Assembly: GCA_945868475.1 (NCBI GenBank)
Contig: CAMBLM010000005.1
Location: forward strand, 38,117-102,116
Direction of reading: 5' to 3'
Source of the DNA: an uncultured Ruminococcus sp.
Lineage (GTDB): Bacteria; Bacillota; Clostridia; Oscillospirales; Ruminococcaceae
Length of the DNA: 64,000 nucleotides
The position numbers were made by a program, and so were the translations under genes. This document shows positions 15,862 through 22,584 of the stretch, piece by piece. The notes under the pieces were generated by a model. It had not been told where the DNA came from and did not search any database. It saw only the letters and a program-made list of their open reading frames with translations. Position 1 is the first letter of the stretch; every line of letters starts with the position of its first letter.

Positions 15862-16542
15862 TTATTTTTCTTCGGCGAAAGCACTGTTCCTGATGTTCTG
15901 CATACGAACATCAAGACGGGCGATATCCTCCGCACATTCGCGAAGCTCCTTTGAGATCTCCTCAGCGTTCGCGTCGAGATGCTTTTTGTATTTTACCTTG
16001 TGTTCAAGGCTTGCCCAGAAGTCCATCGCGATCGTGCGGAACTGAACTTCAACGAGCATGTGCTTTGTTTCGTTAAAAAGGAATATCGGGATATCGAGTA
16101 TAAGATGCAGACTGCGGTATCCGCTTGGCTTTGGGTTAGCTATGTAGTCCTTGCGTTCGACAACGATAACATCGTCCTGACCGCCGAGCTTGTCCGCGAG
16201 CATATAGATATCATCGGGGAACGAGCAGATGACACGTATTCCTGCAACATCATGGACATATTTTTCAATGTTTTCTATCGTAACGGCGTGACCCGTGCGT
16301 CTGAGCTTTTCTACGATGCTGTCGGGACGCTTGATGCGGCACTGTATCGATTCAAACGGATTTCGCTCACCGTCTATCGAAAGGTCGATATTGAGGACTT
16401 CAAGCTTGGTCTTTATCTCGAGCATCGCACAGCGGTACTGATTCATAAGCTTGAAATAAGGCTCGGCCATTTCCATAAGTATAGGTGCATTGTCCGAGTT
16501 TATAAGATCGCCGAGTTTGTTTATGTCATTCTGAATCTCCAT
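15862..16542 (-). CDS. relQ: Small alarmone synthetase (RelQ/YjbM type)
   Basis: A 226-residue single-domain (p)ppGpp synthetase that transfers pyrophosphate from ATP to GDP or GTP. Family motifs are RIKRPDSIVEKL, DVAGIRVICSF, NPKPSGYRSLH (substrate binding, with the ring-stacking Tyr) and EVQFRTIAMDFWASLEHKVKYK (catalytic Glu). There is no hydrolase, TGS or ACT domain, so it is not RelA/SpoT. The ATG at 16542 follows GGGAGATAACTTTT. A TTGACA-17-TACAAT promoter stands upstream. First gene of the operon relQ, solute-binding protein, HD-GYP. Confidence 0.93.
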   Translation of the reverse strand: MEIQNDINKLGDLINSDNAPILMEMAEPYFKLMNQYRCAMLEIKTKLEVLNIDLSIDGERNPFESIQCRIKRPDSIVEKLRRTGHAVTIENIEKYVHDVAGIRVICSFPDDIYMLADKLGGQDDVIVVERKDYIANPKPSGYRSLHLILDIPIFLFNETKHMLVEVQFRTIAMDFWASLEHKVKYKKHLDANAEEISKELRECAEDIARLDVRMQNIRNSAFAEEK

Positions 16543-16614
16543 AAAAGTTATCTCCCAAATGTGTATATTGTTAAGGAAAAAGCAAGTTTTTCCGATTGTT
16601 TTTTCTAATCTATT

Positions 16615-16643
16615 ATTGTATCATAATTTCAATCTTATGTCAA
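16615..16643 (-). promoter_or_regulatory. Promoter of the relQ operon
   Basis: On the minus strand: TTGACA (16643-16638), 17-bp spacer, TACAAT (16620-16615). Confidence 0.75.
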
Positions 16644-16840
16644 CAAAAATACAAATTTATTTGCCATAATATAACAATAAACAAGATAAAAGAGCGAAAA
16701 TAACAGCTTAAACGATATAGTTTCAGAAAGTTTTTCGGAAGGAAAAATTACGTTAAAATATTGGAAATAATGAACGCGTTTTTTATCCCAAAGCTTAATT
16801 TTTATGCCGCAGAAAGGCTTAGTTTTATGCAATATATCAA

Positions 16841-16869
16841 TTGAAAATCGATTTCATTTCGATTATAAT
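16841..16869 (+). promoter_or_regulatory. Promoter of the sugar acetyltransferase gene
   Basis: TTGAAA (16841-16846), 17-bp spacer, TATAAT (16864-16869). Confidence 0.8.
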
Positions 16870-16897
16870 TAAGACTGCATTTTTTGAGGAAATATTG

Positions 16898-16954
16898 ATG
16901 AAAAGGAGAACGTTTTCCCTCGCGGAAAACCGTATTTTACTATGGATAATATAA
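16898..16954 (+). CDS. Possible 18-residue leader peptide upstream of the acetyltransferase
   Basis: ATG at 16898 behind GAGGAAA (16886-16892) opens a short frame, MKRRTFSLAENRILLWII, ending at 16954, 13 nt inside the next gene. The acetyltransferase ATG (16942) has no ribosome site of its own at normal distance, whereas this frame has one. It may deliver ribosomes to the acetyltransferase start by coupling. The frame also spans a GTTTTCC/GGAAAAC hairpin. Expression unproven. Confidence 0.4.
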   Translation: MKRRTFSLAENRILLWII

Positions 16955-17580
16955 CAAGAAGACAAAACGAAATGGCATATATCGCAGACGAAGCCTGTCA
17001 GGCGCAGGGCATGGAAAATAAGAAGCGTCTTTACGAATTCAACAACGCAAAACCGTGGGAATCGGAGAATATGGCGCGCCTTATCGATTCTATTTTTGGT
17101 TCGCACGGAAAAAATACGACTATTCTTCCGCCTTTTCAGTGCGATTACGGAAAAAATATCGAAGTAGGGGACAATTTCTTCGCGAATTATAACCTCGTTG
17201 TCCTCGACGTCGCAAAAGTAACTATCGGCGACAATGTTTTCATCGCCCCGAATGTTGCGATCTACACAGCAGGTCATCCCGTTCACTATGAAGCACGAAA
17301 TACAATGTATGAGTACGGCATCTCTGTTACTATCGGCGACAACTGCTGGATAGGCGGAAATACCGTTATCTGCCCCGGCGTAAAGGTCGGAAACGGCGTT
17401 GTTATCGGTGCAGGAAGCGTTGTCACAAAGGATATCCCCGACAACGTTATCGCCGCAGGAAACCCATGCCGCGTTATCCGTCCGATAACCGACGAGGACA
17501 AGCAGTATTATTTCAAGAAAAGAAAATTCGATGATGAAGCAATGAAAGCAGTGAATGAATATGGCAAGAACAAGAAGTGA
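16942..17580 (+). CDS. Sugar O-acetyltransferase (maltose/galactoside acetyltransferase family)
   Basis: A 212-residue left-handed beta-helix acetyltransferase using acetyl-CoA. It has the N-terminal Mac domain (about 12-65, ADEACQAQG...LYEFNNAKP) and hexapeptide repeats (VTIGDNVFIAPNVAIYTAGH, with the catalytic His; NCWIGGNTVICPGVKVGNGVVIGAGSVVTKDIPDN). The exact sugar acceptor cannot be read. Its 3' end overlaps the MATE gene by 26 nt. The start lacks a ribosome site; see the leader mini-ORF. Confidence 0.9.
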   Translation: MDNITRRQNEMAYIADEACQAQGMENKKRLYEFNNAKPWESENMARLIDSIFGSHGKNTTILPPFQCDYGKNIEVGDNFFANYNLVVLDVAKVTIGDNVFIAPNVAIYTAGHPVHYEARNTMYEYGISVTIGDNCWIGGNTVICPGVKVGNGVVIGAGSVVTKDIPDNVIAAGNPCRVIRPITDEDKQYYFKKRKFDDEAMKAVNEYGKNKK

Positions 17581-18913
17581 GTTTACAAATAAGCTTATAA
17601 GGCTCGTTATTCCGATAACCCTCCAGCAGATAATGCTCGCACTTGTGAGCATCACGGACGCTGTAATGCTCGGCGTTCTCAATCAGGACTCCCTCTCCGC
17701 AGTTTCGCTCGCAGGTCAGGTCACGTTCGTTTTCAACCTGTTTGTCTATGCTATCGGCGCAGGCGTTTCTATCTTCGCGGCGCAGTATTGGGGCATTGAT
17801 GACAGAGTTTCGGTAGAAAAAATTCTCGGTATCGGAATGAAGCTTTCGGTAATAGTTTCGCTGCCGTTCACATTCGTTTCGCTCTTTTTCCCGAGAGTAT
17901 TCATGCACTGCTTCGCCTCGGACGAAACGCTCATTGCCTACGGTGCGGAGTATCTGCGCTATGTTGCGCTCTCGTTCCTGCTGACAAGCATTTCGCAGAT
18001 ATATTTAAGCGTTATGAAGAACTGCGGATTTGCCGCAAAAAGTTCAATAATCAGCTCTGCATCGGTCATAGCGAATATCATCTTTAACGCACTTCTCATT
18101 TTCGGACTCTGCGGATTTCCGAAAATGGGCATCGCAGGCGCGGCTGTTGCGACGGTCATTTCAAAGATAGTCGAGCTTGTGTGGACATTGATAGTAATGT
18201 TCCGAAGCTGTGCGATAAAAATTCGCTTCAAATATATTTTCCACAGCGATGAAACGCTTCGCCGTGACTACTATAAATATACCCTTCCGATACTCGGGAA
18301 CCAGCTTGCGTGGGGACTGGGATTCACAATGTACACTGTTATCCTCGGACATCTCGGAAGTGACGCCGCAGCAGCAAATTCCATTGCAAATATCGTCAAG
18401 AACCTTGTTATCTGCGCCTGCACAGGCGTTGCATCGGCGAGCGGTGTTATCGTCGGCGCGGAACTCGGTCAGGGCAACCTCGATACAGCAAAGGAATACG
18501 GTTCAAAGCTTTGCAGGATATCACTTGTCAGCGGCATAATTTCGGGCGCAGTTATCCTCTGCGTTATACCGTTCGTACACCTCTTCGGCAGTCTTACCGA
18601 TACGGCGAGAGAATATCTGAGGGTAATGCTCGTCGTCTGCTCGTACTATGTTATAGGAAAAGCAATGAATATGACCGTAATTTCGGGTATATTTGCAGCA
18701 GGCGGAGATTCAAAATTCGGCTTTAAGTGCGACTCGATAACAATGTGGTGCGTGACCGTCCCGATAGGACTTATCGCGGCGTTCGTGCTGAAGCTGCCAG
18801 TTCTCGCGGTCTATATCGTAATAAACATAGACGAAATAATCAAGCTCCCTGCGGTATACAAGCACTACAAGAAGTACGTTTGGCTGAAAAAGCTGACAAG
18901 AGAACAGAATTAA
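17555..18913 (+). CDS. MATE-family multidrug efflux protein
   Basis: A 452-residue, 12-helix antiporter of the NorM/DinF class. The N-terminal LIRLVIPITLQQIMLALVSITDAVMLG and the mirror-image second half (YTLPILGNQLAWGLGFTMYTVILGHLG) are family marks. Expected to export cationic compounds against Na+ or H+. It starts inside the acetyltransferase gene (ATG 17555, or 17561) with a weak ribosome site, so it depends on coupling. A heptamer array begins immediately after its stop. Confidence 0.93.
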   Translation: MNMARTRSEFTNKLIRLVIPITLQQIMLALVSITDAVMLGVLNQDSLSAVSLAGQVTFVFNLFVYAIGAGVSIFAAQYWGIDDRVSVEKILGIGMKLSVIVSLPFTFVSLFFPRVFMHCFASDETLIAYGAEYLRYVALSFLLTSISQIYLSVMKNCGFAAKSSIISSASVIANIIFNALLIFGLCGFPKMGIAGAAVATVISKIVELVWTLIVMFRSCAIKIRFKYIFHSDETLRRDYYKYTLPILGNQLAWGLGFTMYTVILGHLGSDAAAANSIANIVKNLVICACTGVASASGVIVGAELGQGNLDTAKEYGSKLCRISLVSGIISGAVILCVIPFVHLFGSLTDTAREYLRVMLVVCSYYVIGKAMNMTVISGIFAAGGDSKFGFKCDSITMWCVTVPIGLIAAFVLKLPVLAVYIVINIDEIIKLPAVYKHYKKYVWLKKLTREQN

Positions 18914-18915
18914 AA

Positions 18916-18950
18916 AATTCGGAATTCGGAATGCGGAATTCGGAATTATT
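18916..18950. repeat. Heptamer array (AATTCGG type), left member of a pair
   Basis: Five units: AATTCGG, AATTCGG, AATGCGG, AATTCGG, AATTATT. The inverted partner is at 19296-19330. Confidence 0.9.
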
Positions 18951-19295
18951 TATACCTCGTCAATTTATTGCAAAACTCCCAATTTCGTAGGGGCGGATTC
19001 TATATCCGCCCGTTGAAAATCCAACAATTACGGTAAAATTTCCGTAGGGGACGGCTTTCTGTCCCGAATTGCGACAGCAATTTTCAGCATACAATTTTTT
19101 AACAAAAACGTCCCTGTTTTCAACGGGTTTATCCGATGAAAACAGGGACGTTCATTTATTGTGAAACGCCTTGCGGCGCGGGACGGGCGACCCGTCCCCT
19201 ACAGAAATATTCGGGTAAAACGTCAATTTAAAACGGGCGGATATGGAATCCGCCCCTACAAAATTCAGGTTTTCGTGACAAACATACGGAGCATA
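18951..19295. repeat. Nested palindromic element between two heptamer arrays
   Basis: No gene is visible in this 345-bp stretch. Arms nest inside each other: GTAGGGGCGGATT at 18987 with its complement ending at 19259; GTAGGGGACGG (19044-19054) with CCGTCCCCTAC (19192-19202); and a central hairpin of AACGTCCCTGTTTTC type (about 19106-19152). The GGGCGGATATGG-ATCCGCCCCTAC module recurs at 39527-39555. Confidence 0.8.
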
Positions 19296-19330
19296 AATAA
19301 TTCCGAATTCCGCATTCCGCATTCCGAATT
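19296..19330. repeat. Heptamer array (CCGAATT type), right member of a pair
   Basis: AATAATT, CCGAATT, CCGCATT, CCGCATT, CCGAATT: the inverted complement of 18916-18950. It ends 3 bp before the ptsH stop codon. Confidence 0.9.
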
Positions 19331-19333
19331 TAA

Positions 19334-19591
19334 TTAAAGGTTTTCGCTGAAAAACGCTGCCATAGCTTCTGCGGCTTTGTCCTCGTCTGTGCCGTTTATC
19401 TTAACGGTCACGGTGTCACCGTGCCTGATGCCAAGTCCCATAAGCATCATCAGTTTTGTTGCACTGACAGACTTGCCGCTTTTTTCTACCGTTATCTCGC
19501 TCGAAAATTCTTTGGCTTTCTTTGCGAGAAGTCCTGCAGGGCGCGCGTGAAGTCCTACCTCGTCTTTTATTGTATAATTGAATACTTTCAT
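19334..19591 (-). CDS. ptsH: HPr-family phosphocarrier protein
   Basis: An 85-residue HPr. The phospho-acceptor His15 is in GLHARPAG (residues 13-20). Position 46, the regulatory Ser phosphorylated by HPr kinase in most Firmicutes, is Lys here (KSVSATKLMMLMGLGI, residues 40-55). It can therefore accept phosphate from enzyme I (encoded at 48229) but should not give P-Ser-HPr for CcpA control. The ATG at 19591 follows GGGAGGATAACG. It lies downstream of ackA, behind a terminator. No PTS permease is in the window. Confidence 0.93.
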   Translation of the reverse strand: MKVFNYTIKDEVGLHARPAGLLAKKAKEFSSEITVEKSGKSVSATKLMMLMGLGIRHGDTVTVKINGTDEDKAAEAMAAFFSENL

Positions 19592-19648
19592 CGTTATCCT
19601 CCCGATATGCTTTTTCGGTAGGATAACCGGTTTCTTCAAGAATATACG

Positions 19649-19689
19649 AAAAATGGCTGTTACGGCATATCACCGCAGCAGCCATTTTT
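19649..19689 (-). terminator. Terminator of ackA
   Basis: AAAAATGGCTG (19649-19659) pairs with CAGCCATTTTT (19679-19689). The symmetric A/T tracts would let it work in both directions. It separates ackA from ptsH. Confidence 0.8.
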
Positions 19690-19706
19690 ATATATTTTTG
19701 CAAAAA

Positions 19707-20903
19707 TTACTTTATCATTGCAAGTGTATCTCTTGCGATAAGGAGTTCTTCATTTGTAGGAACGATCCAAACCTCGACCTTGGAATCGGGTGTGGAGATC
19801 TTGATGAGTTCGCCTCTTGTGGACTTGTTCTTTTCGGTGTCGATCTTGATGCCGAAGAATTCCATATCCTTGCAAACTCCCTCACGAACTTCCCAAGCGT
19901 TTTCGCCGATGCCGCCTGTGAAGAGGACAGCGTCAAGTCCGTTCATAGCTGCTGCATAAGAGCCGATGTACTTCTTGATCTGGTACTGGAGCATTTCCGA
20001 AGCGAGGATAGCTCTCTTGTCGCCCTTTTCAGCGGCTGCTGTGATGTCACGGTTGTCGCTGGAGATGCCCGAAACGCCGAGGAAGCCTGACTTCTTGTTC
20101 ATATATTCGCTCATTTCGGCAGCGGAGAAGCCGTGCTTTTCCTGAATGTATGTAACAGCGGATGGGTCAACTGCGCCGGTTCTTGTTCCCATAAGAACGC
20201 CGTCAAGAGGAGTGAAGCCCATAGATGTATCAACGGACTTGCCGCCGTCAACTGCTGTGATGGAAGAGCCGTTTCCGAGGTGGCAGGAAACGATCTTGAG
20301 GTCCTTTATATCCTTGCCCATAGCGTCTGCGAGAGCGTGGGAAACGAAGCGGTGAGATGTGCCGTGGAAGCCGTACTTTCTTACATGGTAGTTCTCATAA
20401 TCTTCATAAGGAAGACCGAACATAAATGCCTTTTCGGGCATTGTCTGGTGGAAAGCAGTATCGAAAACTGCGACCATAGGAACGCCCTCGGGGAGGACTT
20501 TCCTGCAGGCGCGGAGTGCGAGTGCATGAGCGTGGTTATGTACGGGAGCAAGTTCTTTCATTTCATCGATCTTGTCGATAACTTCATCGGTAACGAGAGT
20601 TGTCTTGTCGAAAACCTCTGCGCCCTGTACGATCCTGTGGCCGACAGCGGAAATTTCGCTCATCGACTTGATAACGGAAGCATCACCGGTTGTGAGAACT
20701 TCAACGAGCTTTGCGAAAGCTTCTGTGTGAGTTGGGAAAGAGCAGTCAGCGTCAACTTTTCTGCCGTCAAAAGTCTTGTGGGAGATGTGACCGTCGATGC
20801 CGATACGGTCGCAGTTGCCCTTTGCGATAACGCTCTCATCGTCCATATTGAGCAGCTGATATTTGAGTGAGGAGCTGCCTGCGTTTACTACCAAAATTAA
20901 CAT
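19707..20903 (-). CDS. ackA: Acetate kinase
   Basis: A 398-residue ASKHA-fold kinase that makes ATP and acetate from acetyl phosphate. Signatures are VVNAGSSSLKYQL (residues about 4-16), GHRIVQGAE, MVAVFDTAFHQTMP, KYGFHGTSHR, SCHLGNGSS and FTGGIGEN. The ATG at 20903 (MLILVV) follows AAAGGAAT at about 8 nt; ATGs further up would place the ribosome site inside the gene. No phosphotransacetylase gene is adjacent. Confidence 0.96.
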   Translation of the reverse strand: MLILVVNAGSSSLKYQLLNMDDESVIAKGNCDRIGIDGHISHKTFDGRKVDADCSFPTHTEAFAKLVEVLTTGDASVIKSMSEISAVGHRIVQGAEVFDKTTLVTDEVIDKIDEMKELAPVHNHAHALALRACRKVLPEGVPMVAVFDTAFHQTMPEKAFMFGLPYEDYENYHVRKYGFHGTSHRFVSHALADAMGKDIKDLKIVSCHLGNGSSITAVDGGKSVDTSMGFTPLDGVLMGTRTGAVDPSAVTYIQEKHGFSAAEMSEYMNKKSGFLGVSGISSDNRDITAAAEKGDKRAILASEMLQYQIKKYIGSYAAAMNGLDAVLFTGGIGENAWEVREGVCKDMEFFGIKIDTEKNKSTRGELIKISTPDSKVEVWIVPTNEELLIARDTLAMIK

Positions 20904-20973
20904 AAGATCCATTCCTTTCATATAGTCAAGCCGAGGAAAAGACGTGCTTTTCTTCCGAATATTAAAAAAAGAC

Positions 20974-21002
20974 TTGACAAAACTGCATTAATCTTATATT
21001 AT
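20974..21002 (+). promoter_or_regulatory. Promoter facing tmcAL
   Basis: TTGACA (20974-20979), 17-bp spacer, TATTAT (20997-21002). Confidence 0.65.
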
Positions 21003-21109
21003 TACTTTATACGGCAAAAATCAAGGGAATTACAATATCTTTAGATTTTTGTAATTATTTATCCATAATTATATTCTTATAATATGGATATATTTGGAGG
21101 ATAAGTTTA

Positions 21110-22375
21110 ATGAAAACATACGGCATTATATGCGAATACAACCCGTTCCACAACGGTCATATCTATCAGATAGAGGAAACAAGAAAGCACGGCGCAGACC
21201 ATATCGTCTGCATTATGAGCGGCAACTACGTTCAGCGCGGTGATGTTGCAATGCTCGACAAGTTCAAGAGAGCTCAGATCGCTGTAAATCACGGTGCTGA
21301 CCTCGTTATCGAGATGCCTGTTGTATATTCTCTTGCAAGTGCGGAATACTTTGCCCGTGCAGGCGTTATGATGCTCGCGGCTCTCGGCTGCGTTGACGGC
21401 ATTTCTTTCGGCAGTGAATGTGGTGATATCGAACTTCTCAAAAACGCTGCAATGGCCACCTTTACAGCGGGAACACCCGAAAAGCTCAAGCCATACCTTG
21501 AAAAGGGAATGAATTATCCCGAAGCACTCCAGACGAGCATTTCCAACGATCACGGCCCTATCATCGGCGGCGTTTTCGATTCACCGAACAATACACTCGC
21601 TGTTGAATATCTCCGTGCAATGAAGGTCCTCGGTGTTGACATCGACGCATTCACAGTAAAGCGCGCAGGTGCGGCTCACGACAGCGACGAAACTTCCGAT
21701 GGCTTCGCAAGCGGCTCAAAGCTTCGTGAAATGATAGAAAACGGCGAAGATATCAGTGCTTTCGTCCCCGAGGATATGGCCAAGGCAGTTGCCGAGTATG
21801 ACGAAGCGGATCAGCTTGCATATTTCGACAACCTTGAAAGAGAGCTTCTCTACGTTCTCAGAACTGCTACACCTAACTTTATCAAGGACGTTCCCGACAT
21901 CGCACAGGGTGTTGAGAACCGCATCGCACAGATGGGCAAGGCAGCAAACTCTGTTGAAGATTTCCTCAAAATGGTCGATACAAAGCGTTATACACAGGCA
22001 AAATTCCGCCGTGCGCTCCTCAATATGTACCTTGGTATAAAGAAGAACGATCTTCTCATTCCTCCTACATTCGGAAGAATCCTTGCATTCAACGAAAAGG
22101 GCGCAGAGATCATCAAGGCGGCTTCGGAGAATGCAGAGGCTGCAAATGAGCGCATCAAGGCAGCTCAGGAGAACCCCGAACTTGCAAATCCTATGGATAA
22201 GTTCCTCATTCCTTTCTCCAGCTCACTCAAGGATATCCTCGACAAGTTCAAAGTTCCTCAGCTTGTTCGTCAGGCTGAGCTTACCTGCCGCAGCTCCGAC
22301 CTCTATATGCTCGCTTCAAGGAACGTTCGTCCCTGCGCATCGGACTTTACCGCAAAAATCGAGATACAGAAATAA
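21110..22375 (+). CDS. tmcAL: tRNA(Met) cytidine acetate ligase
   Basis: A 421-residue YlbM/TmcAL-family protein. By homology it activates acetate with ATP and acetylates C34 of elongator tRNA-Met to N4-acetylcytidine. The nucleotidyltransferase motif is GIICEYNPFHNGH (residues 5-17, HxGH), followed by SGNYVQRGD and GADLVIEMPVVYSLASAEYFA; the C-terminal tRNA-binding part reaches full family length. The ATG follows TTGGAGGATAAGTTTA. It is transcribed divergently from acetate kinase, whose product acetate is its substrate. Confidence 0.9.
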   Translation: MKTYGIICEYNPFHNGHIYQIEETRKHGADHIVCIMSGNYVQRGDVAMLDKFKRAQIAVNHGADLVIEMPVVYSLASAEYFARAGVMMLAALGCVDGISFGSECGDIELLKNAAMATFTAGTPEKLKPYLEKGMNYPEALQTSISNDHGPIIGGVFDSPNNTLAVEYLRAMKVLGVDIDAFTVKRAGAAHDSDETSDGFASGSKLREMIENGEDISAFVPEDMAKAVAEYDEADQLAYFDNLERELLYVLRTATPNFIKDVPDIAQGVENRIAQMGKAANSVEDFLKMVDTKRYTQAKFRRALLNMYLGIKKNDLLIPPTFGRILAFNEKGAEIIKAASENAEAANERIKAAQENPELANPMDKFLIPFSSSLKDILDKFKVPQLVRQAELTCRSSDLYMLASRNVRPCASDFTAKIEIQK

Positions 22376-22476
22376 AATTGTAACTTTTGGCAGATGTTCC
22401 GACAATTTGGCAACAAACTTTGAACAAAATATGCCAAAGTGTAATTAAATTGTAATATTTTTTGTCAAAAAATCTA

Positions 22477-22505
22477 TTGCAATTAAGGAAGTTATATGCT
22501 ATAAT
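22477..22505 (+). promoter_or_regulatory. Promoter of the large secreted protein gene
   Basis: TTGCAA (22477-22482), 17-bp spacer, extended -10 TGCTATAAT (22497-22505). Upstream, TTTGGCA occurs twice (near 22385 and 22408) with one inverted TGCCAAA (near 22431), a possible operator set. Confidence 0.75.
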
Positions 22506-22584
22506 AAACTCGTGAACAGTTATAGACAATGTGTGCTGTAACTTTAATTAAGGTAAATTTTATTTTTGAAAAGGAGATATTAAT

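Larger units (their letters stand above)
16543..16941. other. Divergent intergenic region
   Basis: A 399-bp AT-rich gap between relQ and the acetyltransferase gene. It holds one promoter for each direction and a leader mini-ORF (16898-16954). I see nothing else recognisable in it. Confidence 0.7.

Noticed and set aside
16600..17700. Minus-strand open frame of about 280 codons over the acetyltransferase gene
   Set aside because: It is antisense to a clear hexapeptide-repeat enzyme, has no ribosome site and gives a Cys/Ile-rich sequence unlike any protein family.
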